64,000 nucleotides of DNA, taken from NCBI GenBank assembly GCA_026874595.1, contig CM049309.1, positions 40,747,079-40,811,078 of the forward strand, written 5' to 3'. Positions 51,801-53,940 of the stretch are shown in pieces. This DNA is from Sipunculus nudus. Taxonomy: Eukaryota > Annelida > Sipuncula > Golfingiida > Sipunculidae. The notes beneath the pieces are model-generated. The model saw nothing but the letters and a program-made list of their open reading frames with translations. It had not been told where the DNA came from and searched no databases. The position numbers and the translations under genes were made by a program. Each line of letters starts with the position of its first letter. Position 1 is the stretch's first letter.

Positions 51801-53940
51801 CCATATCCTTCATGCTCTGGGGCTCTGAAGTACTCCCCAGAATAAAGATTTGGTCATCTGTTAACAGAGCACAAATTATAATGACATGACCTAGAATCTC
51901 CTTTCTTGATATGCTGGGAGGCCCCTGAAAAGTCTCCTTGTGCACCTGAAATTACATCCTATGCGGCTTTGAAATACCCCCCAGAATAAACATTTGGATT
52001 TGTTAACAGGGCACAAATCATAATAACTGGACCTAGAATTTTATTTTTTGACATGCTGGGAGACCCCTGAAAAGTCATCTTGTAAACCTTGAAAATAGGT
52101 GTCTGTTACCCATATCCTTCATGCTACAGAGCGCCATAGTACCCCAATGAATATTGGATGATTTTATACAAAAGGTCAAGTTTGGAAAAAGTATTTCATT
52201 CAAATTTGACATTCAGATGATAAAATTACTTTTGTCAATGTCTTCCTGGTCAGCTGAGCGTCATGACCCCTGGGTCACTTGTTAAGAACCTGAAACCAGG
52301 TACTCTTGGAGGCTGGGTGTCTAGATTGTGTGATGTTTTCCAGGTACCTGTTCCAAGTATTCCTTAAGGCTGGATGTCTGGATTGATGTGGATTACTCAG
52401 AACTACTGCTGTTTTCCAGGTACCTGTTCCAGGTATTCCTTTAAGCTGGGTGTCTGGATTGTTGTGAATTAATCAGAACTACTATGTTTTCCAGGTACCT
52501 GTTCCAGGTATTCCTTTAGGCTGGGTGTCTGGATTGTTGTGGATTAATCAGAACAACTGTGTTTTCCAGTTACCTGTTCAAGGTATTCCTTGAGGCTGGG
52601 TGTCAGGATTGTTGTGGATTAATCGGAACTACTGTGTTTTCCAGGTACCTGTTCCAGGTGTTCCTTTAAGCTGGGTGTCTGGATTGTTGTGAATTAATCA
52701 GAACTACTATGTTTTCCAGGTACCTGTTCCAGGTATTCCTTTAGGCTGGGTGTCTGGATTGTTGTGGATTAATCAGAACTACTGTGTTTTCCAGTTACCT
52801 GTTCCAGGTATTCCTTGAGGCTGGGTGTCTAGATTGTTGTGGATTAATCGGAACAACTGTGTTTTCCAGGTACCTGTTCCAGGTATTCCTTGAGGCTGGG
52901 TGTCTGGATTGTTGATGATTAATCAGAACTACTGTGTTTTTCAGGTACCTGTTCCAGGTATTCCTTGAGGCTGGGTGTCTGGAGTGGGCCCTACTGATTT
53001 CAGTTCTACTCAAGGATGGTATGGCTGTTGTACGGGTGATCAACACTGCAAGTTTAACAGATGTACCTCTAGAAATGGTGGGCCGTATGCGGGAAGGTCT
53101 GTCTTTCCTGGAGCTGTGGGCTGATACAGAATGGTAAGTGCCCTCCACATGGATACATGCATCAACTCTATGTCTCCTCTGTATGACAAGTTGAATGATT
53201 ATTTTAAATGATTGGTAAATTAAGTTAATTCAAAGAAATGCAGATAATTCATTATTAGTAAGAGAAAAAAAGAGTATCATTGTATCATAAACTTGTAACT
53301 TTAGTTGAAATATTGCATGAACAGGTGCAAAATATGTTTTGACTGTACAGTATTTATAAAAATTTAGGTGCTTTCCTTTGCTGAGTGGAAGGTGTTCTGA
53401 TATGACAATCTGAACTACTCAGTGATTTTTGCATTAAAAAGTTTTTGAAGCATTTGAAGTTTGTAGACTGTGGTGTAAACAAAAATATTTTTCTTTTGAT
53501 TTTTAGACTTTCATGGAAAAGTGGCTTTAGTATTACAGTAGCTAAAACCATGGTCCATTATTATTGAATACACTAAAAGTTTTATCACTTGTTATGTCAG
53601 TTACATAGCAGTTAGCATAAATTGTTGGTGGTATGATTGTGTCATGATTACAAACTTCACTGATTTTTGTCATTTTTTTTACAGCTTTGGGTACAAGGCA
53701 TTCTTGATGGCTATAAAGAACCAAGTCAAACTGTTAGACAAAATTGCGGAGAATGCCCCAAACACCACTCCAAGGAGCCGCAACAATTCGTCGTCAGCAG
53801 AAAGTATGGCAGCATTCATGGAAGAATCTCCCCCCTCCCCTCCCATTAATGAGATGAAGCGATCAATATCTCAAGGAGAGTCAAACCCAGAAGTTGCGCT
53901 GACAGATCAGGAAAACTCCTATGATTGTGTTATATCTTAG
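724..53940 (+). CDS. RIC1: RIC1, RAB6A GEF complex subunit (30 coding exons, 5' partial)
   Basis: RIC1 pairs with RGP1 to form the guanine-nucleotide exchange factor for Rab6 at the Golgi, acting in endosome-to-Golgi retrograde traffic (known for the family). Seen here: 30 exons, each bounded by AG and GT, whose phases agree at all 29 junctions and give about 1,338 codons ending in TAG. The order of conserved segments matches vertebrate RIC1 throughout: beta-propeller-like N-terminal half (exons 1-18), the conserved RIC1 domain (about exons 19-23), a Ser/Pro/Thr-rich linker (exon 24), a helical block with RHARKLL (exon 25), a second acidic/Ser-rich linker (exons 27-28) and a C-terminal helical block ending YDCVIS. 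Vertebrate RIC1 has about 1,400 residues, so roughly 80 N-terminal residues lie upstream of this window. Introns make up over 90 percent of the span. Identification is by recalled family similarity; exon edges are by splice consensus and frame. Confidence 0.96.
2329..4175. mobile_element. Foldback-like element with long TIRs of GCCTAGGC tandem repeats
   Basis: The left end (from TATATATGTCAGAGAC) and right end (to GTCTCTGACATATATA) are reverse complements. The complementarity continues inward for about 420 bases on each side: outer part built of degenerate short units around CTCGCCTAGGCGAGATT, then a unique AT-rich part including TTCACAGGTTAT and CATTAATTTTGGAAATG on the left, mirrored near 3690-3840. 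The 0.9 kb middle has no recognisable transposase; the short ORFs in it have no family features. Long TIRs made of tandem subrepeats are typical of foldback elements. Part of the inner right arm is duplicated (about 3565-3660 against 3690-3775). Autonomous partner unknown. Confidence 0.75.
6368..6765. mobile_element. 398 bp non-autonomous TIR element (MITE-like)
   Basis: The ends AAGCTGTGTTTCCAT and ATGGAAACACAGCTT are reverse complements, and pairing continues inward with ATCCG-containing sequence. The interior repeats CGTACGTA, TTTTTGCGGA and TCCGCAA in both orientations, so the whole element could fold. There is no coding capacity and no certain target-site duplication. The superfamily is not assignable from the ends alone. 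Confidence 0.7.
7546..8275 (+). mobile_element. Family B Helentron-like fragment
   Basis: Starts TTTTTAGCTCAGCTGACT, then (TCCG)n, then a body (GTGGCACGTTTTGAAACCG..) that matches the copies at 33741 and 36380-36590. No 3' hairpin end is visible, so it is truncated. The inverted palindromic start and the TCCG run resemble oyster pearl / Helentron-associated non-autonomous elements (family knowledge). Confidence 0.65.
9396..9768. repeat. 203-base direct duplication
   Basis: Two near-identical copies beginning TTCTTTCAGTCACTTT, the second 203 bases after the first, about 165 bases long each and differing at few positions. No coding content is visible; origin unknown. Confidence 0.8.
10541..10645 (+). 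CDS. RIC1: RIC1 exon 2
   Basis: Encodes [15 protein letters not shown], which leads into the conserved block of exon 3. Acceptor ATTGCAG, donor GTAATA. The last 45 or so bases with the donor are copied in tandem downstream in the intron; see the array entry. Confidence 0.88.
10598..11345 (+). repeat. Tandem array of exon 2 end plus donor (97/82-base units)
   Basis: The exon 2 end GGAGGGATTACAAG and its donor recur at 10632, 10714, 10811, 10908, 10990, 11087, 11184 and 11281. Spacings are 97 bases, or 82 when a 15-base segment with GAAACTGAC is missing. Copies 2-6 keep AAG|GTATTAG, so five decoy donors follow the true one; copies 7 and 8 are decayed. Several copies have a TAA in the exon frame. 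Confidence 0.9.
11570..11835 (+). repeat. Tandem array of exon 3 acceptor and start (about 74-base units)
   Basis: The exon 3 start TGTGCCTTAGAGATGAGTTA occurs in the exon and in three imperfect copies upstream (TGTGCC at 11579, 11650, 11728, 11802). Copies 2 and 3 keep a pyrimidine-rich AG acceptor (TTGCAG, TTGTAG). Using copy 3's acceptor would run into a TGA at the true exon start. Confidence 0.88.
11797..11939 (+). CDS. RIC1: RIC1 exon 3
   Basis: Encodes [15 protein letters not shown] and FAVDLQR, equivalent to the family block LEDLLVAT..G and FSVDLQ. Acceptor TTACAG chosen because it is the only one of several tandem acceptor copies that continues in frame to the donor GTAAGC. Confidence 0.93.
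12491..12621 (+). CDS. RIC1: RIC1 exon 4
   Basis: Encodes [17 protein letters not shown], the propeller segment matching YCATLDGFAVVFNDGK in vertebrates. Acceptor TGTTTTAG, donor GTGAGT, ends in phase 0. Confidence 0.95.
13088..13179 (+). CDS. RIC1: RIC1 exon 5
   Basis: Encodes [16 protein letters not shown], matching the family TCVAVN.KYRLMAFGC. Acceptor TTTCAG, donor GTAAGA. Confidence 0.96.
13563..13651 (+). CDS. RIC1: RIC1 exon 6
   Basis: Encodes [15 protein letters not shown], matching the vertebrate TIDNSTGAMLLSHKL. Acceptor TTTTCAG, donor GTGAGC; phases fit exons 5 and 7. Confidence 0.95.
14039..14183 (+). CDS. RIC1: RIC1 exon 7
   Basis: Encodes [20 protein letters not shown] then FSVWSVFG, one of the most conserved propeller blades of RIC1. 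Acceptor TGTATAG, donor GTGAGT. Confidence 0.97.
14526..14571 (+). CDS. RIC1: RIC1 exon 8 (46-base microexon)
   Basis: Short exon reading [15 protein letters not shown], between GG and WGIEGYH, as in the vertebrate order GGDF...KINSMSWG. Acceptor TATACAG, donor GTGAGT. It is needed to join exons 7 and 9 in phase. Confidence 0.9.
15128..15277 (+). CDS. RIC1: RIC1 exon 9
   Basis: Encodes [13 protein letters not shown] and [12 protein letters not shown], both hallmark RIC1 segments. Exactly 50 codons, phase 0 at both ends. Its 3' end with the donor is duplicated 67 bases downstream. Confidence 0.97.
15255..15350 (+). repeat. Duplicate of exon 9 end plus donor (67-base spacing)
   Basis: ACAGTCAACCCATGCATGGTAA is split over the true exon 9 end and donor, and the same 20-base core recurs 67 bases downstream (core CAGTCAACCCATGCATGGTA). 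Two copies only. Confidence 0.85.
15606..15815 (+). CDS. RIC1: RIC1 exon 10
   Basis: Encodes [14 protein letters not shown], a variable loop, then [18 protein letters not shown], matching the family W..V.I..TYLE.NWPIR. Exactly 70 codons, phase 0 at both ends. Confidence 0.97.
16412..16522 (+). CDS. RIC1: RIC1 exon 11
   Basis: Encodes [20 protein letters not shown] and then [14 protein letters not shown]; vertebrates have [16 protein letters not shown]. Acceptor GCTACAG, donor GTAAGG. Confidence 0.97.
16866..16955 (+). CDS. RIC1: RIC1 exon 12
   Basis: Encodes [20 protein letters not shown], matching the family [20 protein letters not shown]. Phase 0 at both ends. A 31-32 base minisatellite starts within a few bases of its donor. 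Confidence 0.97.
16957..17305 (+). repeat. 31-32 base minisatellite beginning at the exon 12 donor
   Basis: About eleven degenerate units with consensus GGCACCAGCTGTAAAAG then TAAATACCCTCAAA. The first (GGCATCAGTTATAAA) starts at donor position +4 or so. The central copies are the most similar to each other. Confidence 0.85.
17449..17614 (+). CDS. RIC1: RIC1 exon 13
   Basis: Encodes [19 protein letters not shown] and [16 protein letters not shown]. Acceptor TTTCCAG, donor GTGAGT. Its last 14 bases plus donor seed a 28-30 base tandem array in the next intron. Confidence 0.96.
17600..17845 (+). repeat. 28-30 base array of exon 13 end plus donor
   Basis: AAATACACCAAACA is the last 14 bases of exon 13 and is followed by GTGAGTCAT. 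The whole unit recurs about eight times into the intron, with the donor preserved as GTGAGT in copy 2 and decaying to ATAAGT, AGTAAGT and similar later. Confidence 0.88.
18271..18378 (+). CDS. RIC1: RIC1 exon 14
   Basis: Encodes [20 protein letters not shown], matching QEVSMSRYIPHP..VVSVTLT. Acceptor CTCTGCAG, donor GTAACT. Confidence 0.95.
18908..19038 (+). CDS. RIC1: RIC1 exon 15
   Basis: Encodes [19 protein letters not shown] followed by a basic, proline-containing loop. The family has ESIMLNLAGQLIMMQRDRS. Acceptor TTTGCAG, donor GTAGGC. Confidence 0.97.
19464..19592 (+). CDS. RIC1: RIC1 exon 16
   Basis: Encodes [17 protein letters not shown] and [15 protein letters not shown]; the vertebrate counterpart is LLEALWLSCGGAGMK. 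Phase 0 at both ends. Confidence 0.97.
19994..20093 (+). CDS. RIC1: RIC1 exon 17
   Basis: Encodes VWIPLQPKE and [14 protein letters not shown], matching QRIMLPFHINIYPL. Acceptor TGTACAG, donor GTAAGT. Confidence 0.96.
20622..20731 (+). CDS. RIC1: RIC1 exon 18
   Basis: Encodes [20 protein letters not shown] and ends VSLERT, matching AVLFEDALVLGA and the following VERT. Acceptor is a T-run then AG, donor GTAAGT. Confidence 0.96.
20950..20996 (+). CDS. RIC1: RIC1 exon 19 (47-base exon)
   Basis: Encodes [15 protein letters not shown], the start of the conserved RIC1 domain (vertebrate [16 protein letters not shown]). Acceptor CTTTCAG, donor GTAAGT. Confidence 0.97.
21441..21565 (+). CDS. RIC1: RIC1 exon 20
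   Basis: Encodes [20 protein letters not shown], almost identical to the family [19 protein letters not shown]. Acceptor TGTTACAG, donor GTCAGT. A 7.6 kb repeat-filled intron follows. Confidence 0.97.
21975..22905 (+). mobile_element. Family C repeat element
   Basis: Starts TTTTTAGCGAACCTGTGAGC, then a short CGTCGTCCGTCG run, then about three diverged tandem units. Each has a CTTCTTCTCNGAAAC segment, CACAGAAATGATCC and AAGTTTGTTCAAATGGT. One unit holds GGTGGCGCCACCTG. No clear 3' end. Non-coding. Confidence 0.6.
23147..25868 (+). mobile_element. Family A Helentron-like element, interrupted by family F
   Basis: Starts TTTTTAGCTCAGCTGACT with an inverted GTCATCTGAGCTATAG, then CCGTCGTCCGTCTGTCCG, then about four tandem units of roughly 340 bases carrying 'GGCACAAATCGTAAC..CTGGACCTAGAATCTT' and 'TGCAGACTGGTGGCGCCACCTGTATT' (the latter text as two motifs). 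Ends GTCAGCTGACCCATGGGTCACTTGTTT-like, with the palindrome TGACCCATGGGTCA slightly shortened. The start AGCTCAGCTGAC reappears inverted as GTCAGCTGA before the hairpin, as in Helentron-type elements. Split at about 24522-25692 by another element. Non-autonomous. Confidence 0.75.
24522..25692 (+). mobile_element. Family F Helentron-like element (copy 1, nested)
   Basis: Starts GTATCCGCCAAAAC, which pairs with GTTTTGCGGATAC three bases later. It holds tandem units with TCATATCTCAGGAACCGTTTG and GGTGGCGCCACC, and ends in GGCAGATACATGTAGTCAC then TATTCTAG|T. The 3' end carries the inverted start (GCGGATAC-like), a weak hairpin and CTAGT, a Helitron-type terminus. It lies inside family A sequence that resumes at TTTTCTCTATTTTTGAG. 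Confidence 0.7.
26180..26580. repeat. Degenerate minisatellite with GGTCAAGAGTTCACTCAGTG
   Basis: The motif recurs at about 26318, 26461, 26496 and 26527, in part with 31-35 base spacing and in part with inserted sequence containing 'TATTTATAGCTTTGG'. Lies between two repeat elements; no function evident. Confidence 0.6.
26660..28686 (+). mobile_element. Family F Helentron-like element (copy 2) with 278-base array
   Basis: The clear start GTATCCGCCAAAACAGAG is at 26959, with related sequence (26660-26958) before it, perhaps a truncated older copy. The body holds five units with a regular period of 278-279 bases (CATCTGTTCATCTGC near 27296, 27575, 27853, 28131, 28410). Every unit has two GGTGGCGCCACC palindromes about 130-150 bases apart, some mutated. 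Ends GCGGATACACATAGTCGCTT then GTCGACTACC and CTATT: inverted start, hairpin AGTCG/CGACT and a CTAGT-like end. Confidence 0.75.
29137..29279 (+). CDS. RIC1: RIC1 exon 21
   Basis: Encodes [20 protein letters not shown] and VGNPKDLFE, core of the RIC1 domain. Acceptor AATACAG, donor GTATGA. Confidence 0.97.
29597..29974 (+). mobile_element. Possible short non-autonomous Helitron
   Basis: Starts TCTATCTATATACTACTAAA after an A and ends GGGCCCCATTTTCTAG before a T. TC at the 5' end, CTRR at the 3' end and insertion between A and T are the canonical Helitron marks. I find no convincing hairpin before CTAG, so this is tentative. No intact ORF of interest. Confidence 0.45.
30058..30144 (+). CDS. 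RIC1: RIC1 exon 22
   Basis: Encodes [20 protein letters not shown], matching [20 protein letters not shown]. Exactly 29 codons in phase 0. Its 3' half with the donor is copied about seven more times downstream. Confidence 0.97.
30096..30575 (+). repeat. About 62-base array of exon 22 end plus donor
   Basis: The unit GTACCTGATCATCCTGCAG, then AACCTGGAGAAACCTTTAAT and AGACAG|GTAGGT starts inside exon 22 and recurs about eight times in all. Copies 2, 3, 5, 6 and 7 keep a GT at the donor position. The internal CAG keeps a potential acceptor in most copies, so a copy could in theory be used as a tiny cassette exon. Confidence 0.9.
31050..31134 (+). CDS. RIC1: RIC1 exon 23
   Basis: Encodes [20 protein letters not shown] then LVRFLKSI, the end of the RIC1 domain. 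Acceptor TTTGTAG, donor GTAAGT. An 8.8 kb intron follows. Confidence 0.97.
31343..33056 (+). mobile_element. Family D Helentron-like element with 180-base units
   Basis: Starts TTTTTATGCCCCCGC, with a stem against GGCCGGGGCAT, then a short TCCG/TTCCG run, then nine units with period 179-180 (CAATGCCTGC at 31442, 31621, 31801, 31981, 32160 and on). Each has TGTGTGGGCAGATA and GACCAGTTACAGATCGAGTT. Ends GCGGGGGCATTCGTGTCGTT, CCGACACATCTAG|T: the start ATGCCCCCGC in exact inverse, a perfect GTGTCG/CGACAC hairpin, and CTAGT. This is a complete Helitron/Helentron-like 3' terminus. Non-coding. Confidence 0.8.
33171..39053 (+). mobile_element. Family B Helentron-like cluster
   Basis: Two heads (33171, 33741), each TTTTTAGCTCAGCTGACTAT plus (TCCG)n, and two tails, one near 36376 and one near 39053, both with CAGCTTAGCG or CAGCTGAGCG, a CCCATGGGT-type palindrome and CCCTTGTTT. 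Between them lie diverged body units of roughly 0.6-0.7 kb (ACAGTTAGATGTCCCCAA near 33350, 33890, 34570; a relative at 36655). Most likely several copies nested or partly duplicated; I cannot resolve each boundary. The stretches 35200-36340 and 37380-38990 are AT-rich filler, with a C-run at 37349-37362. Confidence 0.65.
39957..40218 (+). CDS. RIC1: RIC1 exon 24 (disordered linker)
   Basis: Pro/Ser/Thr/Lys-rich, with [12 protein letters not shown] resembling the vertebrate NRSISLSQSAE. No fold is expected. Phases fit exons 23 and 25. This is the longest internal exon of the gene and is typical of the fast-evolving linker after the RIC1 domain. Confidence 0.92.
40219..40780. other. RIC1 intron 24
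   Basis: 562 bases, AT-rich, nothing recognisable. Confidence 0.6.
40781..40948 (+). CDS. RIC1: RIC1 exon 25
   Basis: Encodes [20 protein letters not shown], then GYFAA and [10 protein letters not shown], matching [21 protein letters not shown] and ELISWLCKER. Acceptor TTTACAG, donor GTGAGA. Confidence 0.97.
40970..41910 (+). mobile_element. Family E repeat with TCCG/TCTG run
   Basis: Starts GGGCCCAGCTTGAAAAGCGG, then GTCTGTCTGTCCGTCCGTCC, then text recurring in related form: CTCGCAAACAATTTGA / CTCGCAAAGAATTTGA, AAGTTATTCACAGTTTGGTG / AGTAATACACAGTTTGGTG, and GATGACCTTGA. These internal repeats show at least two diverged units. The 3' end is not clear. Non-coding. Confidence 0.55.
43009..44547 (+). 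mobile_element. Family A Helentron-like element, end to end
   Basis: Head TTTTTAGCTCAGCTGACT, CCGTCGTCCGTCTGTCTG, four body units, and tail GTCAGCTGAGCGTCATGACC, CATGGGTCACTTGTTT. This is the clearest uninterrupted copy and defines the sequence that family F interrupts at 24522. The palindrome is mutated here (GGTGGAGCCACC, GGTGGTGCCACC). Short minus-strand ORFs within are not conserved in start or length. Confidence 0.75.
44620..44860 (-). mobile_element. tRNA-derived SINE-like sequence (minus strand)
   Basis: On the minus strand GTGGCTCAGGGGTAGAGCGC is a good tRNA-type A box, followed by AGGACTCAAAAGCCGGGAG. The B box is not clear, so it is either a decayed tRNA-like SINE or a tRNA pseudogene. 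Confidence 0.5.
45020..45260 (+). mobile_element. Second tRNA-derived SINE-like sequence (plus strand)
   Basis: Contains GGTGTGGCATCGGACTGTTG and then GGTCCCTGTTTGAAACCCC, like a tRNA arm with a B box (GGTTCGAAACC-type). The body continues to about the CAAAGAGGAATGCGTTTAAG segment. Sequence match to known SINEs not tested. Confidence 0.5.
45361..45482 (+). CDS. RIC1: RIC1 exon 26
   Basis: Encodes [20 protein letters not shown] and PFPIVP, matching [26 protein letters not shown]. Acceptor GTTTCAG, donor GTGAAC. Confidence 0.97.
45483..46531. other. RIC1 introns 26 and 27
   Basis: Two introns of about 380 and 430 bases around exon 27. AT-rich, nothing recognisable. Confidence 0.6.
45867..46103 (+). 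CDS. RIC1: RIC1 exon 27 (two possible in-frame acceptors)
   Basis: A Ser/Met/Asp-rich linker exon. The outer acceptor (TTTTGAAG) gives 237 bases; an inner one (TTTCTGTAG, exon start 45930) gives 174. Both keep the frame. The inner start places VENGP directly after SRVS, closer to the vertebrate order SPFKNG, so the shorter form may be the main one. Donor GTATGG. Confidence 0.8.
46532..46685 (+). CDS. RIC1: RIC1 exon 28
   Basis: Acidic, Ser/Thr-rich start, then [16 protein letters not shown], matching LTQSELEHISMELASKGP. Acceptor TTAATAG, donor GTAAGC. Ends with CG, completed by the first base of exon 29. Confidence 0.95.
47115..52283 (+). mobile_element. Family A composite (5.2 kb), several heads and internal duplication
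   Basis: Head TTTTTAGCTCAGCTGACT at 47115, further heads at 50584 (without TCCG run) and 51112, tail GTCAGCTGAGCGTCATGACC at about 52250-52283. Body units have a steady 337-base period at first (GAGACCTTT near 47514, 47851, 48188, 48525). A 931-base block within is duplicated almost exactly. Fills most of intron 28. Non-coding; ORFs in it are repeat shadows. Confidence 0.75.
48120..49981 (+). repeat. 931-base near-identical tandem duplication
   Basis: Sequence from about 48120 to 49050 recurs from about 49051 to 49981 with an offset of 930-931. The only difference I noticed is in the length of a C-run near 48687 against 49619. Such identity means a very recent event or an assembly duplicate. 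Confidence 0.9.
52295..52984 (+). repeat. 75-base array of exon 29 acceptor and start, with 225-base higher-order repeat
   Basis: The unit TTTTCCAG|GTACCTGTTCC, AGGTATTCCTTGAGGCTGGG, TGTCTGGATTGTTGTGGATT and AATCAGAACTACTGTG starts at 52344, 52420, 52495, 52570, 52645, 52720, 52795, 52870 and in the real exon at 52945. Shared variants (CAG|TTACC at 52570 and 52795; CTTTAGG at 52495 and 52720; CTTTAAG at 52420 and 52645) show a three-unit, 225-base higher-order period. All intronic copies keep an AG acceptor. Confidence 0.93.
52945..53133 (+). CDS. RIC1: RIC1 exon 29
   Basis: Encodes [20 protein letters not shown], matching RYLLHIFMEAGCLDWCIVI, and continues to LELWADTE. The first 38 or so bases and the acceptor exist in eight further intronic copies upstream. 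This acceptor is chosen because only it continues into the conserved LEW segment. Confidence 0.96.
53134..53684. other. RIC1 intron 29
   Basis: AT-rich, no repeat or extra exon seen. Confidence 0.6.
53685..53940 (+). CDS. RIC1: RIC1 exon 30 (terminal coding exon)
   Basis: Starts [20 protein letters not shown], matching PGYKPFLNIIKPQLQKLSE, followed by a Ser/Pro-rich tail ending SYDCVIS then TAG; vertebrates end YDCSVS. Acceptor TTTACAG. Confidence 0.96.

Noticed and set aside
52795-53148. 117-codon minus-strand ORF with a repeated peptide
   Set aside because: It is the antisense of exon 29 and the 75-base array. The unit is a multiple of three, so an open antisense frame persists by arithmetic.
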